A stretch of DNA of 64,000 bases. Source: Henckelia pumila. Taxonomy: Eukaryota > Streptophyta > Magnoliopsida > Lamiales > Gesneriaceae. The DNA is taken from the NCBI RefSeq assembly GCF_033568475.1, contig NC_133122.1, forward strand, positions 168,294,130 to 168,358,129, given 5' to 3'. The translations under genes were made by a program, and so were the position numbers. This document shows positions 10,330 to 22,279 of the stretch, piece by piece. Every line of letters begins with the position of its first letter. Position 1 is the stretch's first letter. Below the pieces are notes generated by a model that worked only from the letters and a program-made list of their open reading frames with translations, did no database searches and was not told the DNA's origin.

Positions 10330-11274
10330 ACAAGGATAATGTTATCAATTTAATGAGAGAGTGAGGAGAAGAGAGAAATGTGAGTTCCATGAATGACTTA
10401 AGCCTATTTCATTCATAACTGAGAATCTTTATTTATAGAGTATAAATCATATATAAATATGTAGATAGATAAAATTGAGATCTCTATCTTAACAAAAAAT
10501 TTATCTTGATAATCATCTACATTCAAAGCACATCATAATATACTTCCTCTTAGATAATCAATTCCGTTGGGCAAGATGGTTGCTTGGAAATTTGGAATTT
10601 AATGTCCAAACACAGTAAATCGTGTACCTTTTCAGCGGAAATAGATTGTTGGATTTCTGACTCAATCTACAAGCAAGTTTCTGGAACAAATCCCACGAAC
10701 AGTCTTTTGTTTCTTTTGCGGTCGTCGAAATATTACTAGAATATTTTGATCACGCGCACACTTTAAATACTTGGAGATTCTGACGATGCTCAAAGAATTA
10801 CCATAGAGAATATTTGATTGTGTGTATTGTGTTGTGAATTCGTTCGATCATCCTGCCAACTCAAGGCTACCTATATTTATAGGATTCTCAGCTAGCCTGG
10901 CCAAATTAGAATTCTAGTATACATCAAATTGTGGATACAGTTTGATATATCAAGTATTCTATATCAAATAATATATTATGGGTCAATATTATTGATATAT
11001 CTAATCTTTAAATATGGTATATCTTAATCTAAAATACCAAATACATAAAAGATCATAGTAATATCCAATAACTCCCACTCATACACATTTTGAGTAAGTG
11101 AATATCACTCTCTTCAAGACATTTTCTCGTATTATGACACATTCTTTGATACAGAGAGTAAATTAAAGTGTGCGGTCCGATCTGCACATGAATTCAACAT
11201 GTAGACAACATTTTGACACGTCGAGTTCTGAAGGTCCGAACTAATGTACACTGCCTAACCCAATTCAACACCTA
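10330..11274 (-). repeat. LTR remnant(s), copia-like, no coding capacity
   Basis: TATA-like strings on the minus strand occur at about 10869-10879 (CTATAAATATA) and near 10430-10440. CTCCCACTCATACACA-type wording at 11070-11090 is common in plant LTRs. No primer site, polypurine tract or paired repeat was found, so borders are uncertain. No gene. Confidence 0.35.
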
Positions 11275-11345
11275 TTGTCTACTGAGATCGGACGTTCCGA
11301 ACTGGATCGGAAGGTTCTAACTGGTTCTGCCCCTTCTAAACCAGT
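11275..11345 (-). repeat. Two dyad motifs related to gypsy LTR U3 arrays
   Basis: The segment contains ATCGGACGTTCCGAA and ATCGGAAGGTTCTAA, spaced about 19 bp apart. They match the CpG-rich dyads of the LTRs at 16250-16485 and 16830-17050. It is probably the U3 of a decayed LTR. Confidence 0.5.
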
Positions 11346-11459
11346 TCAACTGCTTCTGAACCGATTAGGCCCCTGGGACCATCCCGGCCATTTTCGGACG
11401 TTTTGAAGCTGATTTTCAATTATTTTTCCCAAAATAATGACCTCCTTAATCATCTTTTA

Positions 11460-11790
11460 CCAATTTTAAAACTTAGTGTAATTTTTTAGCATGTAAAACG
11501 GAACTCAGGTTAATACAATCGCCTAAGTACTACATCCGAAAATCTCAATCCAAGTAACCTATTATTCTGTCAAAACCTACATATTCCTAAATCTGCTCAT
11601 TTCAATTGTCCAAACCCTAGACCCTACTTTCACTTTTCTAAACACTTAACCCTAAAATGTTTCCTAGACCATAAATCCTATACCCAAATTGTACTCGTCT
11701 AAACACTAAACCCTAAAATATTTCCTAAACCCTAAAATATCAATCAAACTCCGCTAATTTAAAAATATCCAATTATTTGTTGAAAAAAGA
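11460..11790 (+). repeat. Degenerate telomere-like CCCTAAA repeat
   Basis: Units of the form AAACACTAAACCCTAAAAT and TTTCCTAAACCCTAAAAT recur about every 20-70 bases between 11600 and 11745. The same wording recurs at 18760-19140. The CCCTAAA heptamer is the plant telomere unit, but here it is spaced within longer units and is not a true telomere array. Confidence 0.6.
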
Positions 11791-11839
11791 CTTCTCAATC
11801 TTGTTCGTACAACGCTAGGATCGCTACCAAAGTACCGGT

Positions 11840-13534
11840 TATCCCCAACCTACAAGTAGAATCCTCGGGTACCATAACTCGACCAAAAAGACACAACAGA
11901 CCGTCTCCCTGCAAATGGAAACCAGAAGTATTATCACCCTCAGCCTGCCAGGCCAACTTCTGAGTCTTCGGATCAGAATTCTGTGCTTCTCGGATTCGTC
12001 TATATAGCGCTGGCTCTGCAAGCACAGAAGAGACACGAATCCCTTGTTGTTCTTTCTTATGACGGAATGTGAATCCTAAAGAACAACACTCCTCCACTGC
12101 CTTCGAAACCGAACTGGTACGAATGGAACTCATATAAACTTTGCGACTAAGCGCATCAGCAACAGGATTTGAAGAACCTGGATGGTACTTGATCTCACAA
12201 TCGTAATCCTTCAACAGATCCATCCAACGACGCTGCCGCATGTTCAACTCAGCCTGAGTGAACAGATACTTCAAACTCTTATGATCGATGAAGATCTCGA
12301 ATCGTTCTCCGTACAAATAGTGACGCCATATCTTAAGAGCAAAGACAATGACTGCAAGCTCTAAATCATGTATGGGATAGTTCTCCTCGTGAGTCTTCAA
12401 CTGTCTAGAGGCATAAGCGATCACGTGGCCATTCTGAGTCAACACACACCCCAAACCCTGGAGAGAAGCATCAGTGAAGACTACAAAACCATCTGATCCA
12501 GACGGTAAAGCAAGAACTGGAGCTGTCGTCAGACGACGTCTCAACTCACAAAAACTGTCTTCACAAGAATCAGACCAAACGAAAGAAACGTCTTTCTTCG
12601 TCAACTGAGTCAAAGGCTTAGCTATCTGAGAGAAATTCTCCACAAAACGACGATAGTATCCTGCTAAACCAAGGAAACTACGAATCTCAGAAGCTGTAGT
12701 CGGTCGTGACCAATTCAAAATAGTTTTTGTCTTGCTAGGATCAACAGATATGCCATCTTGAGAAATGACATGACCAAGGAACACAACTCGGTCAATCCAG
12801 AAGTCACACGTACTCAGCTTCGCGTACAGCTGTCTCTCCCTCAAGACCTGCAATACAGTATAGAGATGGTAGGCATGCTCATCCATGCTGCGAGAATACA
12901 CCAAAATGTCATCGATGAACACCACCACGAACTTATCCAAAAAGTCGCGGAAAACTCTGTTCATCAGATCCATAAAAACAGCTGGAGCATTCGTCAAACC
13001 AAATGGCATCACTAGAAACTCATAGTGTCCATACCGCGTATGAAATGCTGTCTTAGGAACGTCCTCTTGTCGAACTCGCAACTGATGATACCCAGACCGA
13101 AGATCAATCTTCGAATAGACAGATGTACCCTGCAACTGATCAAAGAGATCATCTATCCGCGGAAGAGGATACTTATTCTTCACTGTCACTTGATTCAACT
13201 GACGGTAGTCAATACACAACCGCATAGAACCATCCTTCTTCTTGACAAACAGTACTGGGGCTCCCCATGGCAAAACACTAGGTCGAATATAACCCTTATC
13301 AAGAAGATCTTGCAATTGCTTCTGCAGCTCTTTCATTTCTGACGGTGCCAATCGGTAAGGACTTCTGGAAATCGGTGCAGTCCCTGGCACTAACTCAATG
13401 CCAAACTCAATCTCCCTTACTGTTGGCAAGCCTGGAATCTCCTCTGGAAACACATCTGGAAAGTCACGAACCACTGGTATCTCTTGGATATCTGGCTCTC
13501 CTAAGGATGCGTCAATGGCGTAGATAAGGTAGCC
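11840..13534 (-). pseudogene. Gypsy reverse transcriptase-RNase H, 3' truncated
   Basis: A long open stretch (13474-11795) begins [16 protein letters not shown], the usual join between protease and reverse transcriptase. It carries the RT core ([20 protein letters not shown], then the catalytic FIDD in [11 protein letters not shown] near 12900) and RNase H ([13 protein letters not shown]). It continues into the linker where integrase should start. After PEDSTCRLG (about 11840) the translation no longer resembles pol, marking the truncation point; the last codons are flanking DNA. An in-frame TAG separates it from the protease segment upstream. It cannot make a full polyprotein. Confidence 0.85.
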
Positions 13535-14122
13535 CTACCCGCCAGACTCTAATGCACGCCGGGCCTTCAAAGCTGAAACCACTGGCATCGGGGGTCGCGC
13601 TCCCTCACCATAGAAATACCACGACTCATCATCCTCTGGACGAAACTGAACAAACCTCTGATAGCAATCCACTATCGCTCGGTAGGTAGTCAATAGATCT
13701 ATCCCAATGATGCAATCGAAATCCTCCATCGCTAGAATCATTAGGTTAGCACTAAGCTGATGTCCCTCGAAATCCAAAACACAACCCACAACTAGACGCT
13801 TGGCTAAAACCTCGCTACCCATAGGAGTAGAAACCACTAATAACACGTCTAGAGGAATATATGGCAACTTATACTTCTTAGCAAAATGTGCTGAGACAAA
13901 AGAATGTGATGCACCGGTATCAATTAAAACATATGCAGGAAAACCACATAAACTACAGATACCTGCAATCATCTGATCGCTGTCAGCCTTTGCCTGCTCC
14001 TGGTTAAGCGCAAAGATCTGACTCTGGGTACGTGGCCTCAAAGAAGAATGACCCCGAGAAGGAGTCTGAGTAGGCTGTCTCTGAGACTGCTGCGGATGCT
14101 GGCGCTGCTGCGAAAACTGTTG
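13535..14122 (-). pseudogene. Gypsy aspartic protease region
   Basis: The reading frame at 14041-13535 contains the protease active-site string VLIDTGASHSFVS (D-T-G) and a second conserved block, FDCIIGIDLL. It sits between the zinc knuckle and the reverse transcriptase, as in all gypsy elements. It shares the frame of both neighbours but is bounded by in-frame TAG stops on either side (near 14123 and at 13535), apparently point mutations. The Gln-rich linker between knuckle and protease spans 14042-14122. Confidence 0.8.
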
Positions 14123-15075
14123 CTAGAAAGGTGGCTGCTGGTACTGAGGTGGCTGAACAGATGCCTGAGAACCTCCGGAACCACTCGCTGTTCCAACCAG
14201 CATAGGACAATCTCTCTTCATGTGACCCTCCTGGCCACACTGGAAACATGCAGTGGTCGATCGACCACACTGCCTGGCGAATGCCTGCATCGGCACTGAG
14301 TACACCGGTTCAGTCTCTGTCCACCAAAACAATGCACCCCACCAGATCCAGAGGAAGAAGAAGAAGTACCTCCTGGCTTCTTGAAGGACTGTCCTCTCGG
14401 ACCCAAAGGACTAGAGCTTGTTGGCCTGGAAGAATAAGAATAAAGTCCCCTGTTCCTCCGAATACTGTCCTCGGCCTGGCGACAACGGTCCACCAAATTC
14501 TCGTAAGTCCCATCGCCGCCCACAACAACCATACGATGAATGTCAGGATTCAAACCCTGAAGGAAATGATCAAACTTCGCCATAGAACTATCAGCAATAT
14601 GAGGACAAAAGGGTAGCAGATCAAAGAACTTCTGCTGGTACTCCTCGATCGTCATCGTCCCCTGTCGCAAACTCAACAACTCACTGGCTTTCGCCTGACG
14701 AAGAGCTGGAGGAAAATAAAATCTCTGATAAGCAGTACGGAACTCAACCCAAGTAGCTGCACCTCTAGCTGCTATGAACGGTGCGGAAGTAGATCTCCAC
14801 CACTTCCTCGCTCTGCCCTCAAGCATAAAGGCAAGAATCTCCATCCTATCCTCAGCCGTGCAACGGAACTCCTGGAAGCACTGCTCCATCCTCTCCATCC
14901 AATCCTCCGCCTCTTCAGCTGTCTCACCACCCGTCAAAGGATTTGGGCTAACTTCTTTGAATCTACGCATGCTCACTCGCCTGCGCTCCTCGGGCTGTCC
15001 CCGACGTCTACGATCATCTGGATCGCCCCAATGACCGCCGTCTATGCTACCGTGACTTTCGTCGTAATCTGCCAT
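14123..15075 (-). pseudogene. Gypsy gag with CCHC knuckle, frameshifted
   Basis: The start codon at 15075 opens a gag of about 240 codons. It has a retrotransposon-gag domain (AEDWMERMEQCFQEFRCTAE; RARKWWRS; ELLSLRQGTMTIEEYQQKF; FLQGLNPDIHRMV) followed by a Ser/Gly-rich linker. Near 14335 the frame shifts by one base; the next frame carries the knuckle CFQCGQEGHMKRDC. Gag coats and packages the genomic RNA. The shift removes the knuckle from the gag protein, so this copy is defective. Confidence 0.85.
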
Positions 15076-15131
15076 CTTTTACATAAGAACAGATAATTAC
15101 TTAATCCGTTTTACGATATTCCCAGTGCAAT

Positions 15132-15148
15132 GCGTCGCTTTGATACCA
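15132..15148 (-). promoter_or_regulatory. Primer binding site
   Basis: The minus strand reads TGGTATCAAAGCGACGC four bases from the LTR end. It is initiator tRNA-Met-like with an A in place of the usual G (ATCAAAGC). Confidence 0.75.
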
Positions 15149-15152
15149 AAAA

Positions 15153-16544
15153 TGTAGTGACCCAACCCGGATTCCCTATATAATCAGAGTTATAGTAAAA
15201 GCGCATGCAATAAAAGCTTAAAGCGTAAAGTGCGGATAATTAAAATACAACAAATCCAATCGGCAGAATACAACCGACACTATCACAAGCGTATAAAATA
15301 CTGTTATACAACCAAATCGAAGGTTCAGGGTAAATAAATCCCTACCCTCTACAACCTCGCACTCTCCAAAGCTCAATCCTGCTGAGAGCCGCCTGGACCG
15401 TCCAGCCTCAAACCTGCCTCGCCACAAGGTACACAATACCCAAACACAGGGGCGTGAGCTAGAACGCTCAATACGAAGCAATGATATAAATACAAATATG
15501 CGCACACAGATGATTTAAAACTCAAGTGAAAACACTTGCTCATGGCACCAAGAATATACAGTACCGGCTAGAGAACTACTCCGCGGGGTACTCGTATATT
15601 CCATATCAGGGCTGAGCCAACCCCATCCTGACCCGAATCCAAAACAGGATACAAGCCTCATATGGAAACTGTCATACCTGACTCGAGTTCAGAATGAGAT
15701 CATCGTTCCCTATGGAGACTGTCAATGACTCACATCTCTCCGGATGCAGTCACACGTAAAATCATGTATGTGCTAAGGCGGTAGAACATGCTAAAACATG
15801 ATAAAACATATAGCACATACTCATGCAACATATAAGCAAATATATCATGCCGGCTATCTCGGTCAGTACATATGTACCTCTAACACTGCTGGTCAAACCT
15901 AGCTCTGCTGGTCTAGACTCCAAGCCTACTAGTCCAGTCTACTAGCTACTATAATGCAAATATCCATGCATCAACAATTAAGCTCTAAAAGCCTTAACTA
16001 AGCTATTGCATACTCCTAAATATTTTTAGGAAGCAAAATTATACATTCGTCCGTCGTCAGCCCGCTGGTGTAGAATCGCCTCAAAACTTAGGCACACCTT
16101 CGCTACGACGCCGGGATCGCTAGGCAACTTCCGGATTCCCAATAGGATGCCTAGAACTCCGTAGATCTAAGTAAGAAGGTTCGAAAACCAGAGGAAATGA
16201 GGGAAAATCGGTACACAGAATGAGGGCTCGGACCCCTTATTTATAGACGGCGATCGGAATGTCCGATCCCTCATCGAAACGTCTGATCACGAACGGAGCG
16301 TCCGATCGTGACATCGGAACGTCCGATGTCACCTCACGTGCGTAAGCAGTGACGTCATCTTGCTGACGTCGGTGATGACGCCAGCCCTAGCCTGAACGGA
16401 ACGTCCGATCCTCCAACGGAACGTCCGATCCCGATCGGAGCTTCCGATCTGTGCTTCGGAGCTTCCGATCCACTTCGGATAATTTTAGGTCAAAATTTAG
16501 TAATTAATTTCCTTAATTACCTTGATTAATTGCGGGTCACTACA
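15153..16544 (-). repeat. 5' LTR of the Tekay-like element
   Basis: A 1392-bp LTR bounded by a perfect 11-bp terminal inversion, TGTAGTGACCC / GGGTCACTACA. On the minus strand, U3 starts at 16544 and is followed by an array of about eight dyads (16250-16490) and a TATA box CTATAAATAAG (about 16236-16246). R-U5 follows, ending at 15153. Confidence 0.9.
16250..16490 (-). promoter_or_regulatory. Array of 15-bp CpG dyads upstream of the LTR TATA box
   Basis: About eight copies of a 15-bp dyad, consensus WTCGGANNNTCCGAW. Examples are ATCGGAATGTCCGAT, ATCGGAACGTCCGAT, AACGGAACGTCCGAT and TTCGGAGCTTCCGAT. They lie in U3 directly upstream of the minus-strand TATA box, the usual place of LTR enhancers. 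Confidence 0.7.
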
Positions 16545-17109
16545 ACAATCATTATAGCGTTCTAAAAGCCTTAACTATTCTAAAGCATACTCCTAAATAT
16601 TTTTAGGAAGCAAAAGCTATACCTTCGTTCGTCGTTAGCTCTTTGCTGTCGAATGCTTCAAAACTAGGCCACAGCTTCGTTACAACGCCTGGACTGCTAT
16701 GCCACTTCCGGATTCCCAACGGGACGCCTAGAATGCCCTAGATCTAAGCTGGAAGACTGAAGAAACAAGAGAGAAGAGGTGATCGGTGTGCTCAAAACTG
16801 AATCTCGGCCCTCCTATTTATAGACGGAGTTTGGATCGTTCGAACTGGACTTCGGAGCGTCCGAACACGATCGGATCATCCGATCCTGACTTCGGGTCGT
16901 CCGAACCCGCTAATACATCATTGCTTACGTCAGCACAATGACGTCATCCATGACGACTGTAGGCAGCACGTTCGGAGCGTCTGAACCACTCTTCGGACCG
17001 TGCGAACTCGGACTTCGGACCGTCCGAACTCACCAACGGAGCCTCCGAACTTAACTTAAGTAAATACGATTAGTTCCTTAATCTCTTCATTTGGTTACGG
17101 GCCACTACA
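16545..17109 (-). repeat. Partial LTR of a related gypsy element
   Basis: It aligns to 15980-16544 with clear divergence, sharing CTCCTAAATATTTTTAGGAAG and a TATA box at 16814-16823 followed by dyads. It ends GGGCCACTACA at 17109. About seven dyads occur between 16830 and 17050. It is likely the outer LTR into which the Tekay-like element inserted. Confidence 0.7.
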
Positions 17110-18734
17110 TGTTCACTTAATTCCTTTTTTTTAGAAGTCTATTGTGTTTAAAGTAAGGGCACAAAACAAAAGTATTTTTAGTACAAGCTATTTTTAATCT
17201 GCGTGTGCATGTATTTATGTAGTACTCGTTATTTTCCTCATATTCTTGTTGGACCCCTAGGCTCACTACATCTACTTGGTGCAGGTTTAGGTTATCATTG
17301 AGATTGCGGGGTAAGACGATCGAGTGGACTGTGATGCGGGCACGACACATCCCTCTGACAATGCCAGTCTTCCGCAAAAGTTTATTTTAGCACTTTAAAG
17401 TCTTTTATCTTGTTAATTTAGTAAATGTAAACGTAAAGATAATATTCTTTGGAATTGTTTGTGGGCACTTATTTATCAAATCTTTTAACTTTTGGATGTT
17501 TGGAGTGTCAATCTCTTTCTCAGGTTTTCGTTTATTTTTTTCCTCGGTCTAGTTTATTTAGTATTGTTTGGTTGGGTTTGTAATTTTGATGTCTGTGTCA
17601 GGTGGGTTGTTATTTAAATAGATAGGTCATGCCGAAATTTTTTGAAAATCGGCCGTATTTTATTCAATGAATAATTATAAGGAGTTGTTAGGGTCGTTTC
17701 ATGTTCTGTCTAGAATTTTTCACTACGTGTATTTAAGGTCCTAAATTTAATTTTATAATCTTTTAAGATATTTTAAGTATTTTTAAGATGTTCTATCGAA
17801 AAAGTTTTGTTTTTGACGTCTAGACTTGAAAGAACGACTCTCATGGATCGAGTTAGCAATCTATTGCATGCAGATGCTATTTTTCTTCACGAAAGCTATG
17901 TCCTTTGTTTAACGAATGAAGTTTTATGAAGTTTTTATAATGTAAATGTTTTAAGAAGATCAAGTTTTATGATGAAGAATGATGTTATGATGAGAATGTA
18001 TGAAGAAATTTTATGATGATGATCATGTTTGATGTTGCATGAAAAACATTTTGATTCATGTGTTATTGTGATAATAGTATTGGGTTGGTACTGCGAATTT
18101 ATCCCCAGAGGGACCCTTCCAAATAATGAAAGTTAAGTAGCCAAGGCCGAGATGGGAGGCATATTGGCCAAGCCCAGTATGATTCATATGCTTGTTATAT
18201 AGCGACCGTGATCACGAGAACCCAATGCGCTCATAAATGGTGGCTATCATAATTGCATGTACATCATCACCCAAATGAAGAATTTTATGACTTATGTTTT
18301 ATGCATGATGTGTATTTTTATGTTTTACAAGTCCTTAGCGTGATGAACCTTTATATGTGTCCAATTTGGATATGAGTAATGTTTGTTGAGTCTTTAGACT
18401 CACTATACTTGAATGGTGCAGGTAACGATGAAGTTAATGATATCACTAATGAGTATGTCGAGGGACATAAAGCGGAGTATATGAGCGGAAGGAGATAATC
18501 TGCACTAGCGCGCTGTCTGAAAAACTTTTATGTTGTACATTTTTAATTATTTGAAGGGAAAAAAGAGGTTTTTACTTTTAAGCTTGTTATATTTTGACAA
18601 AACATTGTTGAAAAACATTTCATTAAGTTGTTTGGTGCACATAACTTTATTTTATGAAAGTTTTTATTCTCCGCAAAATTTTATTTTTAATTAAGTTAGT
18701 ATATTTAATAGCGTTCTCAAGTTTTGGGATGTTA
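17110..18734 (+). repeat. Gypsy LTR fragments, plus orientation
   Basis: Two pieces show the same LTR phrase, CTCACTA..CTTGGTGCAGGT at about 17261-17285 and CTCACTATACTTGAATGGTGCAG near 18399-18421. The second ends with GGGATGTTACA (18724-18734), a typical gypsy LTR terminus. No primer site or internal genes were seen. These are truncated or solo LTRs. Confidence 0.5.
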
Positions 18735-19170
18735 CAAGACATCCCCGAAATCCCTTAATATCACTAGCCTAATTTCAATCTCCGAAATCCCCTAATATCA
18801 CTAGCCTAATTTCAATTGCAACCAAAATTTTGCATTCAAAAAAAATTTAACCCAGATGTCTTCCAAACACTAAACACTTAAAATTTTTCCTAAATCGATA
18901 ATTTAACTTGTCAAAATTCCTAAAGCTAAAATATTTCAAAAACTTGAAACATGATAATGTTGACTAAGCTCTAAATGTTGCCTAAACCATGAAACCTAAT
19001 TTTACTTGCTTAAACATTGAGCCCTAAAATTTTTCCTAAACTTTAATAGTACATGCCTAAACACTAAGACCTAATATGTTGCCTAAACCCTAAAATCGAA
19101 AATCTCGTTTAAACACGCTAATTTTAAAATAATATATTATTTTTTATAACCCAAAATCCTCCACATTATT
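18735..19170 (+). repeat. Second copy of the degenerate telomere-like repeat
   Basis: Same wording as 11460-11790: CTAAACCCTAAAAT, TTGCCTAAACCCTAAAA and CACGCTAATTTTAAAA at the end. It is more diverged than the first copy. No gene. Confidence 0.55.
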
Positions 19171-19181
19171 TTGGTAAAATA

Positions 19182-19495
19182 GACTACAAGAAAAACTGAA
19201 AACGACAACGGATAAAATCCGTTGTCGTAGGGGGGTTAAAACCGTTGTAATTGTTGGTGTTGTAAAAGGCATGCCCAACGACAACAGTTTATATTCGTTG
19301 TCTTTGGAGACATTCCACAACGGTTTTGCAGCAGTTTATATCCGTTGTCTTTGAACGCATACGACAACGGTTCTGCAACAGTTTAAATATGTTGTCTTTT
19401 GAGGCTTACGACAACGGTTTTGCAAAATTTTAAATCCGTTGTCTTTGGAGACATACGACAACGGTTTTGCAACATGTTAAATCCGTTGTCGTTTC
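19182..19495 (+). mobile_element. Left end of a CACTA (En/Spm) DNA transposon
   Basis: The terminus reads GACTACAAGAAAAACT, one base off the canonical CACTACAAGAAAA. It is followed by alternating subterminal repeats in both orientations (ACGACAACGG and CCGTTGTC), at least five units of about 47-60 bp. This is the usual terminal architecture of CACTA elements, where the transposase binds. The opposite end (TTTTTCTTGTAGTG) was not found in the window, so the right border is unknown. Confidence 0.75.
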
Positions 19496-21609
19496 TTTAA
19501 AAAAACAAAAAAAAATTTAATATACAAATTTTTAATATTATAAATCAATCAAAATTTAAAATTTCAAAAAAAAAATTTAATATACAAATTTTAGTATTAC
19601 AAAGCTCTCAAAATTCGAATTCTAATTCAAAATCTGAAAACTACTAGTACTTGAATATAAAATGAAAACTAAGCAATCTGCGGAGATAACTTCGCTGAAT
19701 TGGATGATCGTAGAGGAATATGAAACTTCATTATATCTTCCCTGACGCTTTTCATGCTTGATTATTCATCATCTATGCTAATCACACCCGAATCTGTTTC
19801 TCGTGTCAGACGAGCAAGAGTCTTGATGCTTGGAATGCCAGTTTGAAGAGTTTATTAATCCCTGATCGAGCTGAGGGAACATTGTCGTATTCTACCACAG
19901 ACGATATGTATATGAATCCCTGTTTCATTGAATATGCATTCAAACACTTGATATATCCTCCAGAATATATTATTTAAGACTAGCTAGTTAGTAAAAAGGA
20001 TAGTAGTACCTCTTCGGTTCCGCTAGTTAGCTAGTATAAGAAATAATTTAGGCCAGGAGAAAAAAACCATGGTGGAATTATCCACGCTCTTTTTGACACG
20101 ATTAAGTAACAAGATTAAATTTCAGCTAAATAACTACACTTCTACCCCATGGTTACAATCACAATTACACACTACAAAATTTGTCATTTCTTTTTTGTCA
20201 GACATCTATAAGGCATCAGAACATAGGCAGGCCAAAGAAGGTTCTTCTGGTATGGGTTTTCAAATCTTACAAGAAACTAGTTGATAAACTACACCGCATT
20301 TTCAGGACTCAAATGTAAAAATAAAACATCAATAATCAACTCTAAAGTCACGAATAAAATTCCTGAAAATATATTTTGACATCATTTCCATATTTTGCAA
20401 GTTGGCCATACTAAAAGAACTCAAATACAAGTCTAATCGCAAGTATAAAAAACATCTGTATAATGTTGAGTTGGGCTGAACAAAACCATGTAGAAAATCA
20501 ATTACTACAAAACAGAGCCTTGCAGAAATAGACTAAAATACACAACAAAAGATATTATGAAATCATAGTCTTATCTAATTCCCAAGAATAAAAGCATCCA
20601 TATATCTCTCAACCCAGATAAATAAATATTGAAAGTCTCTACAGTCAAAACTATAATTAATGAAACCACTAGGAAGCATAGAATCATAAAGATACTGCAC
20701 TATCCAAGCAGCACCAATTTTGGTACCGATCTGAAGTTTCCTAGATGTTCTGGTTCAAATTATCCAATAATCTTTCAAAAATTGATACAGACTAAGATTT
20801 TTAGCTGTCATGATTCATGAAGAAAATATATGAACAGATCTTTCACATGTACATGAGAAAGTTGCTTCCGTAAGTTTCTGTTAAACGGACAAATTACATG
20901 CATGACGATCGGAACCTCCAATCTTGTCTATTCTGTTTTTACGTATTTTCTCATTATATCAACATATCATATATATTTTTCTCAAAAAAAAAAAAACATA
21001 TCATATATATGCAAGAACTAAGTTTTCACAACATACACGTTTCAAGAAACTAATTCTTTTCAAAAACAAGCTACCAGGAACAATCGAAAAAGAAATAAGA
21101 TAGTCGTATCCCAAGATATTTTAAGATCCGACTAAATTATACTGGTTAAATGAGATATAAAGGATTGTTTTTGCTATAGTTCACAAAATTAGTTTCTGTT
21201 ATATCTTAAAAATATTTAATTCTACAATCGGTTTGCTAAATTTCAAGAAGTTCAATAAGCAACGGAAAGAACATAGCTCCAAGCCTAAACGAAAGGTGGA
21301 GATGGAGGAACCCACATGATTGGTTGGTGACCGTGAATAAAGATCAAATTTATATTTATATTCTATATAAATATCTGGGTTTATATTTGTAAAAAATCAA
21401 AAAATACATAGTATAAAAGATGCTAAAAATTATACTGACTGCAAACGAGAAAGACAAGTACCTCGCACCAAAGACAGTCACGGCTTGTCACCAAAAAGAA
21501 GGGACTTTCAATCCTTGATGGTGAGTTCATGCTTTTTCCATTGACCGTGAACACTGTCGTATTTGAACATATATGTCTATATGCCAAAAAAAATAGTGGT
21601 GGTCAAATG
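19496..21609. other. Gene-poor AT-rich sequence
   Basis: No ORF above 71 codons and no recognised domain. It may be CACTA interior or host intergenic DNA. A dA run with ATATCATATATAT repeats lies at 20958-21010. A possible short minus-strand exon at 21462-21530 is discussed among the rejected items. The right edge (21610-21614, GCACA) is the target-site duplication of the copia element. Confidence 0.35.
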
Positions 21610-21614
21610 GCACA
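21610..21614. repeat. Target-site duplication GCACA (left) of the copia element
   Basis: GCACA here matches GCACA at 29985-29989, directly outside the two LTRs. This proves a single insertion event. Confidence 0.9.
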
Positions 21615-22017
21615 TGTTAGAGTTTTCTCAATTATCATGTTTATACAATATATGAACATGATAAATAATATGCGGAAGCAAGATCGAGCGTTACCTCCAG
21701 CCATCGAATAATTTGTAAGTGTGCTGCTTTCCTCTCCAGTTGAAGCCTTCTAAACACTCCAACTCTCTCGCAGATGGTGTATTTGTGTTGTTATGAGTTG
21801 TGTATTTAGGGACCTCAAAAGCCTCGATATTTATAGGCAAATTCTCATACCATCAATGAGTTCGGGAGCACAAGATTCAAACTAAGTGTGCGTTGCGTGT
21901 CTCACTTTTCTGAATGTGAGACGCCATATGCACAGTGTTCAAGTATGGCTGCATCGGTCGTCACCGCTTCCATCATCGTATATATCTCGTTTTAATTATG
22001 TGCCATATTTTTTTACA
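21615..22017 (-). repeat. 3' LTR of the copia element
   Basis: 403 bp, TGTTAGAG...TTTTTACA on the plus strand. It is nearly identical to the 5' LTR. A TATA-like CTATAAATATCG on the minus strand lies near 21824-21835. Confidence 0.9.
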
Positions 22018-22279
22018 GTCTCCCACTTGGCACATATACAAGCCAATATATATAAGAAAACAAAATACATGAATCATGGCGATAAGTCCTGTGATAAGCG
22101 AGTATTATCTTCCATGTATTACAATGTATTATGTCTCTCAAGCTTTATAAATAAACCTTTACTTTATGTTTATTCGAGGTCCAACGTTATTGATATTTTT
22201 CTCGAATCAATGAATGTGTACATAACAAATATGAGAAAATATCACAACAGAGTTTCATTAATTTGTTTTTACAACAAAT

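Larger units (their letters stand above)
11840..16544 (-). mobile_element. Truncated Ty3/gypsy chromovirus (Tekay/Del-like)
   Basis: The 5' LTR is at 15153-16544, with a primer binding site at 15132-15148, then gag, zinc knuckle, protease, reverse transcriptase and RNase H, all on the minus strand. The element is cut at about 11840, just after RNase H, so integrase and the 3' LTR are absent. Gag and protease-RT wording fits the Tekay/Del chromovirus group. Several stops and at least one frameshift show it is inactive. Right of its LTR lies part of a related LTR (16545-17109), into which it probably inserted. Confidence 0.8.

Noticed and set aside
11570..11745. True interstitial telomere array
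   Set aside because: CCCTAAA words are separated by other sequence in longer degenerate units rather than being in perfect tandem.
14048..15034. Plus-strand ORFs opposite the Tekay-like gag
   Set aside because: Leu/Arg-rich antisense shadows of a clear gag gene on the minus strand.
21462..21530. Possible first exon on the minus strand (MNSPSRIESPFFLVTSRD with a GT donor at 21460-21461)
   Set aside because: The donor fits, but no following exon or family resemblance was found, so it stays unsupported.
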